Shown: positions 23,891 to 35,966 of the stretch, one piece after another
Position numbering within the stretch: position 1 is the stretch's first letter
Layout of the letters: each line of letters starts with the position of its first letter
Origin: Cryphonectria parasitica EP155
Taxonomy: Eukaryota; Ascomycota; Sordariomycetes; Diaporthales; Cryphonectriaceae
DNA length: 64,000 nucleotides
NCBI RefSeq assembly: GCF_011745365.1
Contig: NW_024468911.1
Location: 1,792,759 to 1,856,758, forward strand
Direction: 5' to 3'
Notes under the pieces: model-generated
Told to the model about the DNA's origin: nothing
The model's input: only the letters and a program-made list of their open reading frames with translations
The model's database searches: none
Program-made: the position numbers and the translations under genes

Positions 23891-24966
23891 CTAGATTTTG
23901 CTCAGCAGTGGAACTGAGTACAGGACTGGCAACCATACCAATGTATGGTAATGGAAACTCTTCCGATCATCCGCCACATTCCTGTGCCTCAGGATTCTTG
24001 CGGCTATCATACCTCCCACCAGAACGGGCGGCACATAGGCAGCACTAATGCGAGTTCCAGCCCAGTAAAAAGGGCATGCAACAGACCAGAACAGGATGAA
24101 AAAAGCCGTGAGCCAACGGCAAGGCCCATCGCCGATTGCCAAGGGCATAGTCTTCCTCCCGCGCGCACCATCACCCTCCTGGTCTCGCAGGTCCTGAATC
24201 TGTACCGTCGTCAGGGTCATCAGACAAAGCAGGGCGCACCACTCGAGCCCAGCCCGGGTGATCTCGCATCCCATACCAAACTGAGCCGCCACACGTGTTG
24301 CGCCCAGTTGACCCGTGGAGTAGAAAAGTGCGTTGATGATGTTTTTGGCCCACCAGGAGCTCGCCCCAGCAGCCGAGTCATACACCCACGTCTCAACCAT
24401 GAATGCCAGTGCTTCGGGGAAACCGCCCAGCCAGGTCCCTGTGGCTATGAGCAACAATGCCGTTGCCACCAAGTACCATTTCTCAGCGTCTTCGACAGTC
24501 AGTCGACCTGAGGGAATAGCACGCCACGGCTTATTCATGCGGTCCTCCTCGATAGACTCTGGTGATTTCTGGTTGCTGAGGTCAAAGTGGAACACGTAGA
24601 GCCACACATATAGCGTGACAGGGGGAAATGCCATGACCAAGTAAGCGAGGCTTGCATGACTCTTGTCTTGGTTGCCGCAATTGGTCACCCCGCCCGAAGC
24701 AACACTAAGCATTGCGAAGAGGACGCATGGCTGGACATAGGCTTTGATGTTGCTTTCCGTGATGAGATGGGCTAGGCTCAAGGTGTTCCCGAGACGCTGG
24801 AATAGCTGTCAAGATTGTTAGCATATTAGACGAGGCCTTACACAGTTGAAGCTATCCTTACCTTATTCGACAAACGCACTCGGTCGTCCATCTCTATTTC
24901 ACGACCGCAGCTCTTCCCAGGCCGCGCCATTCTTTCGTTCAACGAGGAATTGGATCTCCGGGACAT
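23891..24966 (-). CDS. UbiA-family membrane prenyltransferase or terpene cyclase
   Basis: Two exons (24966-24862 and 24805-23891), joined by a 56-nt phase-0 intron, give 339 aa with about seven to eight predicted membrane helices. The family places two Asp-rich sites on the cytosolic face to bind the prenyl diphosphate through Mg2+. Site 1 is divergent here: the region around residues 110-136 contains EEDRMNKPWRAIPSGR, keeping NKPWRxIPSGR but not the classic NDxxDxxxD. Site 2 is QIQDLRDQEGDGARGRKTMP (Asp240, Asp243, Asp247). This NKPWR-type fungal subgroup includes enzymes that cyclise farnesyl diphosphate as well as transferases, so either activity is possible. It is divergent from the dehydrogenase gene and convergent with the P450. 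Confidence 0.88.
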
Positions 24967-26047
24967 TGTGTACTCTGCTGGATAACAACCTAGACTGGGT
25001 GTTGAGGGAGATAGCATTCAAATAACACGACTGATGCTGTACTCAGCCTTCAAGAAAAGAGTAGTATAATGGCATGCAGACTCGATCTCTCTAATACTAT
25101 TTATGATTTCTTTTGAACTGGGAGAGGGCTCCTTAACTACGAGGCTGTCCCTCCTCCGTGATCCTCTATCATGTACACACACACACACACACATACACAC
25201 ACATATCACATTCATCAGACACTGACTACGATCCTATGCTGAGGACCGAAGACGAGAAAGATGCTCTCATCTTAGCATATGGATCTGATCCTCTGCAATT
25301 GCTGATCGTCACCAAACCTTGAAGGCTTCGCTTAAAAGAAAATGTAAGGGGTTTTTCTGGGTCTCTATCGAAGACGTTGAGGGTCCAGATTGACCCACCG
25401 ATCCAGCAGGATCACGACAACTGCCCATTGACATGGGTAATAGCAGGAGTTTAGGCGCTACGGGGCATGGTAGTTATCAACTAGTAACCGCAGGGATGGA
25501 GCTAGATATCAGTCGATGTAAGTGGTTAAGACAGGATTCTCGAAGTAGTTAACAAAGGTGTCTGGAAACGACGTACACCGGATATGAAAATTAAAAAAAT
25601 TAAAAAAATAACAAACAGCTACGTAACAAGTGATCATTCGTTTCCTTCGTAAAGTGATTAGTATTTATTTGCATAGTCATTGTATTGTGTGTCATAATTA
25701 TCATACTGTGCGTAATGATTTGCAGTATGCGTTGTTCTTGTCCCCGTCAATATGACCCCATCAAGCACTTGGGATCTCTCCAAGGAATCTTCAAACCGAC
25801 GGGGTTTCCGAACGTACCATAGTCGATGGCAAATCAAATTTCAAGGATTTGATGTTGCGGTGTGTGTTCTCTATAGGACAAACTTGGAAGAACTGACTCC
25901 GCTTCTTGCAAGCGACATTCATATTTCATCTGTTTGATCTCACCTCATCATAATTCTATTCACCCAAATCATTCTCTTGGCAACTCGGATTTGTGAACGT
26001 TCGTGCTTCCGTATTCACAATTGACAATACTGTTTCAATCATCAACC
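24967..26047. other. divergent promoter of the UbiA-family and dehydrogenase genes
   Basis: About 1.1 kb shared upstream region. It includes the CA microsatellite listed separately and an A-rich patch near 25590-25610. No gene is supported. Confidence 0.55.
25171..25204. repeat. CA dinucleotide microsatellite
   Basis: Alternating ACACAC with one T interruption, in the promoter region between the UbiA-family gene and the dehydrogenase. Confidence 0.9.
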
Positions 26048-27145
26048 ATGTCTTTCGACGTCAAGGGAAAGTTTGCCATTGTTACTGGCGCTGGAAGTGG
26101 TGAGTATCGGCGTCGCATTCCTTCCCTCGCTTACGAGTCGCAGCCCGTCTAAGTACTCATTTCTTTGTACCCAGGTATCAATCTCGCTTTTGCTGAGCAA
26201 CTCCTTCTTGCCGGATGCTCTGTCATCTTTGCGGACATTGCGTTGCGAGATGAAGCAAAGGCCCTCATCGCCAAGTTCCCACACCCGGCCAAGGAAGGCG
26301 GACCTTCAGCCTTGTACCATGTGTACGACCAGTCCAACTGGACTTCTATCTCCCAGACTTGGGAGTTCGCCTTGAAGACTTTCCCCAGAATTGATATTCT
26401 CTGCCCTGGTGCTGGTATCTGGTACGGTTTTTTTTTCTTTCTTTCTTGACCTATCTCCCCTCCAGGGTTATGGACTCTTTGCTAAGCGAAGGATGCAAAA
26501 CTGTGCAGGGAGCCTCCGAGTTCCGCCTTTTGGCATCCCCCTGGCATCTCGCCGCTTGCGAAGGATGACCCTAACGGTTCATCGTACCACATTCTGGCGG
26601 TCAACCTGATGGGTCCCATCCGGTTCGCCCAGATCGCTCTCGACTACTGGATGTCAAACAAGATCGCCGGTAATCTCCTCCTCGTCGCTTCCATGAGCGC
26701 TTATCTTCCTACCATCGGCACGCCCTTGTACAACACGTCCAAGGGCGGACTCGCCTCCTTCACCCTGTCCCTGGCACAGATGAAGGCCCGCCTCGGCATC
26801 CGGGTGGCGTGTATGTGCCCGGCCACCACGTTCACCCCAGCCGTCGTGGCTGATTACTGCAAGGGTAAGGTGAGGGAGCAGGATATGAACATGACAGCTA
26901 CCGAGTGTGCCGAGATCATGCTCCGCCTGGTTACCGAGGAGCAGTATGGAAACGGAGAAGTTGTCGAGGGCATGCAGTTTGCCGAGTCGGGGAGCGGGAA
27001 GTCTGATGTGCGCACTCGGACTGTTCCGTATCAGTCTCTTCTGCCGCCCCTTAACTTTGAGGGTGATTTCAGTGGCAAGAACATCTTGGCCGAGGAGGAG
27101 AAGCTGTGGGAGCAACTCAAGACGAAGGGTATGCGCCTGGCATGA
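26048..27145 (+). CDS. short-chain dehydrogenase/reductase (15-PGDH-like)
   Basis: Three exons (26048-26099, 26175-26421, 26509-27145) give 311 aa. It is a classical SDR: cofactor loop VTGAGSGIN (residues 12-20), an acidic residue after strand 2 (FADI, favouring NAD(H)), then CPGAGI, a catalytic Ser in VASMSAYLP and the YNTSK motif (Tyr near 174, Lys four residues later). The region after the active site contains VACMCPATTFTP. Fungal relatives are annotated as 15-hydroxyprostaglandin dehydrogenase-like and often act in secondary metabolism. It reads away from the UbiA-family gene and could oxidise an alcohol made by the neighbouring P450; that is inference from position only. Confidence 0.9.
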
Positions 27146-28214
27146 GAAACTGCGCCTGTATTCGCACATAGGGCAAAGGCCCGTTCTGCCTCCATGTTTC
27201 TAGATAATCATCTATACGAATTGATCGTCTAATTTTCCTCTCAACACTCGTTACTGGAGATTTTTGATTATGGGAACTTGTCTCAATACAGTTTTTCGAT
27301 TCCCAACTTTCTCTACTGTGTCCTGCAACACTGATGTGATGCCTCGCTTACCATTTCACGCCACTTGGAAGTATCGGCTCGCTCCTATACCGGATTGTCA
27401 AGGCCACTTCCTGCCCCACTAGATCTGCACGCGGCGCAGCCTTGTTGGAAGCAGGGGGTTGGTATACGTATTTGGTGGAGAGTGGATATGCCACGACTCA
27501 ACGTCGCCAAACGAGGAAACTGCTCAAATCCTTCAAACCCAAAAGGATACTCCAAGCTCTGACCACAAATGCGCAAGCACTTGCTTCTGCCAGTCAGAAG
27601 CCATGGACGCGAGGATCTCTGGGTCAAAGATCATATGATTTGCACATGAAATGTTCTAGAATAAGAAGAAACAGGAGAAATTGGGACCCATGAGCCTCCT
27701 GAATACGGCCCATGAAGCAAAAAGTCTTTTCCGGCCCATGACATTCGACGTATCACTTGCAGTAAGTCGGTCTGAGAGTTGTTGGCAGCGGCGCAGCCGA
27801 GTTCAACACACCCTGGTTTGTTTGATAAAGTACGTAGATTCGCTTGCCTGCAAGCCCCTTTTTGCATCTCAGAGAACTTTTTGACTTAGAAATGAAGCAC
27901 ATTAGCTCAATGGCTTGGTGATTCTGTTCTGAAAAGCACAGAGTTTGCCGAGTCTATAGTTTCAAAGCTGTTATGATTTCCAGTGGTGATTGATCGGAAT
28001 GACATGGCTCAACACCAAGAAGTTTCACACACTTCTCGGGATTACATGCTTTAATTGTACCAAAGTTCTCGGCATCAAAGCTTTGGTAGCATTGAACGAG
28101 CTCTGAGAACCTCGGGTACCACATGATCTTCTTGCTAATTTATTGGAGATGAAATCTTTGTATGGTATGGGATGATTGTAAGTAAATACTGGCTGATTTG
28201 ACTTTTAAAGTTTC
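27146..28214. other. intergenic, no gene seen
   Basis: Short ORFs only, none with domain features or credible splice extension. Confidence 0.55.
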
Positions 28215-28541
28215 ATGGCCACCCAGCCTTTTCACTCCCTATTGGATTACACATCGCAAGGGTGGGAAGCTCGCCTAGAAAAAGAGAAACATGGTATCAG
28301 AAAGAGGAAGGCATGGTCAATAATGCTTCAAGTCTTAAACCATGGCCAAGACTACAGCCTGCTGCACGACCCATCTTATGAGCCCTCCACCCCAGCCCCT
28401 GCAGCGACACCAGGGCTTGAGGAGGCCTTGATGGGACCGTCACTGTTTTGGGGCCTGGACTGGACTAGGATTGGATTCCCGTTCTGGAATCACCGTAATT
28501 TGATAGACGAGGAACCTGGATCGACGCCGTATTCTAAATGA
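28215..28541 (+). CDS. hypothetical small ORF
   Basis: A 108-codon ORF with charged N-terminal half (EARLEKEKHGIRKRKAW) and a Trp/Phe-rich end (LFWGLDWTRIGFPFWNH). No signal peptide, no family recognised. It lies 180 bp upstream of the second receptor gene and could be chance or part of its leader. Confidence 0.25.
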   Translation: MATQPFHSLLDYTSQGWEARLEKEKHGIRKRKAWSIMLQVLNHGQDYSLLHDPSYEPSTPAPAATPGLEEALMGPSLFWGLDWTRIGFPFWNHRNLIDEEPGSTPYSK

Positions 28542-28721
28542 CAAAGGTTTGTATACCCCTTACCATCTTTCTGGCGTCTCTGGTCTGCTTCAAGTCTGGC
28601 TTTATTATTTCTTCATTCTTCTGTTTTGACGCCTCTGGTCAGGAAGTCACCACGTTATTGCTTCGAGCCCGCTCTTACCTGACCTCACTCTCCTTTACGT
28701 CCAGTCAACTCACCTGCAAAG

Positions 28722-30026
28722 ATGGCGCCAGCAGGGTGGCACCCGATTACACCAACCGGCCTAGCGGCAGACATTTATGGAGTCACACTGGCCTTCTCTA
28801 TACTTTCGACGATTGTTCTTGGTCTTCGAGTGACGGCGCGAATTCAGTCCATGAAGTTTGCAATAGAGGATGCCCTCATGTGTGTCGGCTGGGTAGGTAC
28901 AAGCTATCACCGGCATATGATCCGAGATTGCCTGGTCTCTTGAGAGCGAGAGCTCGGATGCTAACAGTATACAAATGCAAGCTCATCAACATGGTTCATA
29001 ATGCGGTCATAATCTACGGTGCGCATACTGGACTAGGCACTCCAGACTCGGGAATCCCAGGCGGGCCCACGGGGGTTGTTTATATGGAAGGCTTGAAGGT
29101 AACTATCAATATTAACTACTTACTGAAAGGCCATCTGATCGCTCTTTGATCTAACACATGCTTTGCGATCAGACTATTTTCCTCTGGCAATGTTTTTTCC
29201 TCAGTGGCTACGTTTTTATCAAGTGCAGTATCTGCATAACATTGTTGCGAATTGCGGTCAACAAACGGCACCGACTCATCCTCTGGATTCTCATAGGAGT
29301 TTCAGTCGTCTCAACGGTCTTCGTACAACTCTATGTCCTCTTACAATGCCGGCCCATTGCAGCCTCGTGGGGAGAAGTGCCGGGTACTTGCGTTACTAGC
29401 ATGATCACCGTTGCTATCACATTCATCATCTCCGGCTTCAACCTCATCACGGATGTCACGACGGCCGTCTTGCCTTTCATCATTATTAAAGACATCCAGA
29501 TGGGCAAGGAGAAGAAGCGGGCTGTCATTGTCGTCTTGTCACTTGGTGTGCTCGCCTCCGTTGCAACCATTGTCAGACTGCCCTATGCCACGGCTTACTT
29601 CGCGACGTCAGATTACATGGGTAAGAGTGGCTCCCATAGGACGAGAATTGAGCAGCAGAGATAAGCTGACTGGGTGCGAACCATATAGTGGGAATGGGTG
29701 ACATCATCATGTGGACCGTCGTCGAGTGCGACACAGCTCTCATCGCTGGGTCGCTACCTATGGTCCGGACCCTGTTCAAAATGTTTCAAGATCACCAACA
29801 GAACAAGTCGGCAAGCAAGTCGAACTCAACCGAGCTCCGTGCCATGGGCCTCGACTCCAGCCGAAAGGGCTATATGCGCCAGGCCGATGCTCAGAGCGCC
29901 AGCTCGTCCTCACGCGCGGTCACCGTCACGCAGGCATACTCAGTCACCTCCGAGGGCTGGTCTTCGTCTGAAGGTGCAGAGATTTCAACCTCAAAATACG
30001 AATATAGTGCAAAGAGTTTTGCCTAA
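28722..30026 (+). CDS. fungal rhodopsin-fold integral membrane protein
   Basis: Four exons (28722-28892, 28982-29098, 29173-29620, 29689-30026) give 357 aa. It belongs to the same seven-helix family as the receptor at 5613 but is not a close copy. Helix 1 is GVTLAFSILSTIVLGLRV, followed by FAIEDALMCVGW. The Cys pair in LLQCRPIAASWGEVPGTC matches the conserved extracellular disulfide. Then come TDVTTAVLPFIIIKDIQM on the cytosolic side and VGMGDIIMWTVVECDTALI in the last helix. The tail of about 90 residues is Ser-rich and probably cytosolic and phosphorylated. It should be a plasma-membrane protein of unknown ligand. Confidence 0.88.
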
Positions 30027-30992
30027 GGGAAAAAGGGGGCTGGAGAAGACGGGTTGCGTCGTTGTATGTGGGAGAGCATGTGCTGGGTATCTATTCCCAT
30101 CAATCACTCTTACAAGTCAAGTTCATTCACATTAAGCATGGGCGGCTGAGAGGGGCCTTGGGCAGCCAGGTGGTAATAGCCTCGTATATATATAATTAAC
30201 ATGATATCCCTTCTACAGGTTTAGTAACGAGCTGGAACCTGGAAAAGACGAATGGAATCGAAAAGGTGTTGGGTCTCGTGACATTACTGCAGCAGTAAAG
30301 AACGATATGTTGCAATCAAATTCAGTGTCGTACACAACAATCCTATGCTTTGGTAGGCCTTTAGAGCCCCCTTTTGATGGGCGCTGCAATGGCGAGGGTC
30401 TGCTAGATTCTGACTGATCGTTTGTCATCATCGCGAACGCCTCGTGGCTTGAAGAACCTTGGCACTAAATCCAGGGTGGGTCCGTAACGTGTAAGATGAT
30501 TTGCCAGTCTACAGAAGAGAGTCGGATCAAGGCGCTTACCTGTTCATGAACAGCGCTGGCAAATTATTTGCAGGCTTGAATTCTACTGAAGGCTTGAACG
30601 ACCGCAGGAAACGCTGAAGAGATTTTGCCGGAGCTGGACGTCTGACACTACCGCCGATACGGGGAAGACTCCTGTATGATCCTTGGTTATGCTGAAAGCC
30701 CACTCAGATTGAAACTGAGTGTCATCAGGAGGGACATCTTTGCCATCACTTGTAAAACATCTTCTCGTCCAAGTTTGAGGTCAGGAGTGAAATCATGATG
30801 CACGGAACTTGAAGCGTGACCTTCTTCTTCGATCCTGACAGCCCGTGTACTGTAACGTACATGTGTCAAGGCTCAAATAGTCATCAAATACTTATCTTAC
30901 ACCTCTTCCCTATTTTTGATTCTTTGACTCGCAAAGACAGATGACATAGAACGACTATTGAATTTCCCTTTTATATCCTCAAGTTTATAACT
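30027..30992. other. convergent intergenic spacer
   Basis: Between the 3' ends of the receptor and SLATT genes. Nothing recognised. Confidence 0.55.
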
Positions 30993-31862
30993 CTAACTAG
31001 CAGCCGTCTTGTTTGCAGCATCCTCATCGGTATCCGGGCTCGACCCCCTCTTGCTGTGGCGCGCATGGCTGCCAGGGTCAGGCACATAATTATCCGGACG
31101 ATTGTTCTCCTGCGACTTCTGCGCCGAGTTATATTTACGAAACGCGCTCTCGACCAGCACCCCAATATCCCTCCTGTCCTTCCCGATGACCCCCGTGACC
31201 AGCAGCGCCTCCGTCTCCTCGATCCACTCCTGCAGCCTGCGAAACTCCGTCTCGTCCTTGTGTAACCTCTCAGGCAGGCCCTGGCCCTTCATGAGAGCCA
31301 GCACGCCCGCTATGACGGTGTTGATGGCGCCCAGCACGGTGATAGGCACGGTATACCGCGATGCGTTGGGGCCCAGGGCCGTCAAGGTTGCGCCGATGAC
31401 AATCTGCGCGAAGTGGATAAAATAGAGCAGCCACGACATGACAAAGTGCTGAGCCTTGCGCCGCCTCTTTTCGCGCAGGACATTCTTGTAGACGCCTGTC
31501 GGCTCGCGCAGGCCCAACTCTGTGGCGCCTGGCCGTGCCGACTTGGGCGCCAGGTCGCTGTTGATCCCTATCGCGCGCCGGAACACCATGAGCGGCTCGT
31601 CGCTATTCGCACGAATGTGCATGCCGATCGGTTGGCTCCATTGGATGTTGGTGCTGGCCTTGGGAAGCCTGGGCTGGGTGGGCGTGGGGTTGTCGGCAGA
31701 GTGGCTCAGGGCATTGAGCCCGGATGTCGTCAGCTTAGTGCTGGTGGCTCCTGTGTCTCCTGCGGGTCTCGTTTGTGCTGGTTGTGGTGGTGATGCTGGA
31801 GGAGTTTGTGGTCTGCCGGGCGCCGCGCCGTTGGCTGAGGACGGAGCCGTGCCTTTCTCCAT
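30993..31862 (-). CDS. fungal SLATT-domain two-TM protein
   Basis: Single-exon gene, 289 aa. Residues 1-80 are Pro/Ala/Thr-rich and disordered. From about residue 90 the sequence matches the fungal SLATT family: MVFRRAIGIN, then GVYKNVLREKRRRKAQHF leading into TM1 (about 140-162, MSWLLYFIHFAQIVIGATLTAL), a short loop, TM2 (about 171-192, PITVLGAINTVIAGVLALMKGQ) and the signature GQGLPERLHKDE followed by a helical EEWIEETEALL-type segment. SLATT domains in bacteria are pore-forming or membrane effectors of nucleotide-signal conflict systems. The fungal branch has no proven role that I know of. No nucleotide-sensor gene lies directly beside it here. Confidence 0.88.
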   Translation of the reverse strand: MEKGTAPSSANGAAPGRPQTPPASPPQPAQTRPAGDTGATSTKLTTSGLNALSHSADNPTPTQPRLPKASTNIQWSQPIGMHIRANSDEPLMVFRRAIGINSDLAPKSARPGATELGLREPTGVYKNVLREKRRRKAQHFVMSWLLYFIHFAQIVIGATLTALGPNASRYTVPITVLGAINTVIAGVLALMKGQGLPERLHKDETEFRRLQEWIEETEALLVTGVIGKDRRDIGVLVESAFRKYNSAQKSQENNRPDNYVPDPGSHARHSKRGSSPDTDEDAANKTAAS

Positions 31863-34201
31863 GGTGGTTTTATTTCACTTGATCAAAAACATACAGGTAT
31901 GTACTTTGAATGTTGCTCGAAATCTGTCGCAAGTCTCGAAGGATGAAACTGACATGAGTTCGAGCCGCGAATCGCGAGCCCGCGCGTATGCGACGCGTCT
32001 GAAAGAGGCGAGAGGTTTCTGAACGAAACCGAAAGAAAAGAAGTCGCAAGGGTAAGCTTATTATATATGCGCGTTTCCCTGGGACTTTAGGAGCTGAAAG
32101 CCCCCCACCTCACTAATAAGTCAGCCAGATGAGGTGAGAAGACGACCAACATCTCGCAGAAACAGCAGCTAGACGGAAAGGGAAAGCTGCCGCAGCCGCA
32201 TATCTGCTCAGCCCTTCACAGAGTGGTCAGTACACGCGTAGAAAGTTGATATATTACTCTGCCCGCCATTAAGCGCAAACGACCGCTGGAGGAGCACAAA
32301 ATCCGAAGCGCGCGAATGCGGGTCTTATGGTATCGTCACCAACGGGCTGACCAGTCGACCACTCAGAAGGATTCTGCACCTACGGCTTGGGCAGATTTTC
32401 AGCCGCCGGGCATGCTGAATCCTGACACTATTTAGTCCCTGTATCGTGCAGGGCACGGGATTCGTCGGGTTCCACAAGCAATGCTCCGCCACGAGGATTG
32501 TATGTCTGCTATTGCGCCGTTGGAGAGGGGGGGGGAGGAGGGCGGCAGCAGCAGATAAGCCTAAGAGACGTGAGTTAGTTTGTAAGCTTGTTGGGAAACC
32601 AGATTATTGGTTATTTGGTAAATGCAGATTTTCTACTCATTCTAACGTTGTTAAACCTGCCCCCCCCCCCCTTCCCGGGCAATGCAGCAAGCCTACTTGA
32701 TTCTTTGAAGACCATGTCGGAAAGACCGTACCTTTCTGCGCCCCAACTAAGTATTCCAACAAGAACCGATTCCGATTTGTGTATCTCGATGCCCTATATA
32801 GCTCTTGGCTCGATTTCTTGTTATATCATTATTGGAAGCAGGCATAAATAATGATCTATCATAGGGTCGAATAATGTCTCGTACTGCCACTGATATCCCA
32901 CAACCGTTTTACAAATGAACAATGTACTAGACTAACGATTACTTCAAATCCAGCGATCAATATGTCGAAAAGCAAAGTAATGGCTTTCCTCGAGAAGCAA
33001 CAAATAGAAGCAAGATCGACCAAGCTACTGCGCCTATCCAGCTGGACTGCAGAGTCTTCAAGGCCATACTCGGTACTGCCGTGGACCCAATCAAGCAATA
33101 TAGAAGACGTGTTTAGCAACATCTCGGAGGCCATGACTTCTATATCAGGACGGCGAAGGCAACTACCTTTCCGTCAAGGCCTGCCATGAGGGAAATGTAT
33201 TGTGCTCTTGACACCTCGTTCTGGAATTCGGGTCCGAGTAACTGTTACGTCTTTGAAAGAATTATCCTTCTCCTCACCTAGGATCCTTACACTCAATATT
33301 TAAGCGTTGACCGTCTACGCAAATTTTAGTACACTTGACATTAAATAAGCCTGTCCGCGTGCATATTTTCCAGCTTCAAATTAATTTGCATAGGTCTCTC
33401 ATCATTGACGTCGTGATTTTTGTGTGGCTTGACCTCTTCCAAGTGAAAAGCTGAGCCCAGTTACTCAACACCGTGACGGAAATTACAATGGTAGGGGTTT
33501 GACTGTTATTACTCCTGCAGTTGGTTCTGTTCATGCACGTCTTGGACCACCATCACTTTTGACCTGCCCGAGTGGGCGAAAAGAAGGGGGTGAGGGGGGA
33601 ATCCTTCGGTCCGTGGGTCAACCCCATGTCATGATTTGAACCGACTGTGCGGTCCGATGCCCCATGATTGACTCTTGAGGCGGACAAAACATCAGTTTAA
33701 TGGGTAGGAAATCTTTGAAAGAGCCAAAGCAGTTATAAAAAATACATACGCTTCTTTGTGAGATGCGGCCGAAATGGAGGACAGGCGTGGATAAAGAGTG
33801 GCAGGCGCTGCTGTTTACTTGTGGATATGATCATTGGCCGGTGGACAAAATATCCAGGGGTCACTCCTGACTAGTATCCCTGATCAGTATACAGGCTTGG
33901 ACATTGTCCCCACAGCACGATGGCATCGGCGCTTAAGGGTGGGTTCATGTACAGTGCCCTCTGCAGTGCTACGCTCCGCGGCTGTATTGCTTAGAGATCC
34001 TCCATGCGAGTCGCACTCGAAATTGCCTAGATACGAACATCAACTGCGCAGACAAGTTCCATTGCCGAGAATCGTGCTCTCCTCACTCTCTACAGGCCTC
34101 GCTTCAGTCGAGATCCCCATAATACGAATAATCACTCGCCTTTCAGACAAGATGTGCTCTGGCATAAATTTGCATTCATAACATGACCTGCCCGCTTCCT
34201 C
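31863..34201. other. long intergenic stretch
   Basis: No supported gene in 2.3 kb. It contains G/C homopolymer patches at about 32528-32536 and 32660-32671. A short coding-like patch near 32960-33200 is broken in every frame and not assignable. Confidence 0.55.
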
Positions 34202-35966
34202 CTAAGCCGACGAAGCTTGCACCTGAGATAGACCAAGATCGACAAAACACCTGGCTCTCCTCCTGATCCTTCTCCTCACAACAGAAAAGGTCTGGTCCTT
34301 CTCGCACCGACGAACTGTATACTTGCTGAGGCCGGGTACAACCGTCAACACGACCATCGAGCCGGGCTGCAGACTGTCCTGTTCAGGGGGCAGAGCGACT
34401 TCTGTCCTCGCGTGAACCCTCACGGCTCCCTCCGCCGCCCGGCTCCCGGCAGTAGGGATGAAAGGGCTCCACACGCCGTCTGGTGACCGCCTCATCTTTA
34501 CTGCCAAGTTCGCGGCCGTGGTTACAAGCCGAGTCGTCCGGAGCACCAAGGTATCCCAAGCTGTCGCGTCTCCGGTCATGAATGTCGGTTTGAGTGCATC
34601 CAGCCATGTCCACAGAATGTGGAAAATGCTCTCGTTGGCCATTTGCTCGCACGACGCGTGGCTGATGAGGGTCTCAAACACAAAGTCCACGGCGTTCTTG
34701 CGCCACTCGAAAAACCTCAGCCGCTTGCTGTAAAGCTTCGTTTCGTCCTTTGTGGATGTACCCCACACGCCTACAAACATCAAATTCACAGGTCAGCTCC
34801 TTTCCCATTTACAAGTGAGATGCTTCCTTGGTATCATGCTGCTTTTCAATGAGATACTTACGTGTGAGATTGTTGATCACCCTCGCAAGCCCTCCACTTT
34901 CGGAGAAGGTGTGCGTCTCATGATTGAAATTTTCGTACGCCCAAGTGACCGAGTTGCGGGCGAAGAACGTCTTGTCCAAGATGTTCCATATCGCCAGCTC
35001 GAACAAATACGGCGCATATAAGGGGTTCTGACACATAGGCTCTGCCAGAGGTGTCAGATTCTGCAGAGTCTCATATGGAAAACCTCCCGAGTTTGCATTG
35101 ACAGGCAAATGATCAGCGAGGATCTCTCGTACGTAAGCTGCAATCATGCCTTCCAGCAGTGCCCACTCACGCAGGATCTCCTCATCCTCTGTGAATCGCA
35201 TAGTTTTCCCATCGCTCGACCGGAAGAGCAGCCCTGTTCTATCGCTGTCGAGATCTTCCTCCTTGTTCAGAAAAGTGGAAGGGACTTTCGATGCCTGTGG
35301 ACGCCCCTTGGTCTGACCACGAGTCGGCTGGGAACGATGATCATCGCCTTCAGCACTTGATTTGTCGGGTATGTTCAGGCGAGGAGTGGACACCGATGGA
35401 ACGTCTTGGTTACCAGTCTGTGTCGCGCCGGGCAGCGTCTGCAATTCTGAGGTGTTTATGGCGGTCGTCGCAGTCACCTCGACTGGAGCGGGCGGGGAGT
35501 TGGAGCGCTTCACTGCGTGATCAGAAGGAGCTGGAGGACTTGGCAACGATGGTACGCGTGCGGGCGCATCCTCAGACCCTGCCTTGACTTGTTGTGCTTT
35601 CGCCCCTCCCTGACTGAACCCCGTGGCTGAAGAAGCTCGTGGCTGTGACGTAGCAGCCGTGAGGTTTGCTGCTGGCCCTGGCTTTCTCATGTTATTTTCC
35701 CGCACGCGTCCACGTCCACGTCCCCGGCTACGACCACGGCCACGACCTGCTCTTGGTTCACGCGAAGCAGGGATCCGATTTTCCACAGCCCGGTCGCCCG
35801 GCTCGGCCTTTCCGTTGTGTCCTTGCAGCTCATTCGGCTCTTCTGTGAATACTTCTTCGATGGGAGACAGCAAACGCGCTCTCTTGGGGTTATTCTTTGT
35901 ATTCTCGGAACGGCTGCGCTTTCGGCTGATTGGCCTGCCGCTCGTCGAAGGTGATGCAACGACCAT
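34202..35966 (-). CDS. partner A: RG-rich nuclear-type protein with the Hsp70-partner domain
   Basis: Two exons (35966-34862 and 34770-34202), joined by a 91-nt phase-1 intron, give 557 aa. The N-terminal 250 residues are disordered, with a bipartite basic stretch (SRKRSRS and NPKRARL) and an RG repeat GRGRGRSRGRGRGRV. These suggest nuclear location and RNA binding. From about residue 255 a helical domain begins (TEDEEILREWALLEGMIAAY). It contains ELAIWNILDKTF, then YSKRLRFFEWRKNAVDF, NLAVKMRRSPDGVW and VVLTVVPGLSKY. The same order of blocks occurs in partner B (40102) and partner C (45.5-47.4 kb), so I call the three paralogues, A being the most divergent. The gene is divergent from Hsp70-1. 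I recognise no named family. Confidence 0.75.

Noticed and set aside
32960..33240. Coding-like patches in different frames, for example PIQLDCRVFKAILG and DGEGNYLSVKACHEGN.
   Set aside because: Broken by stops, no clear family and no credible splice model; could be chance or a very old remnant.
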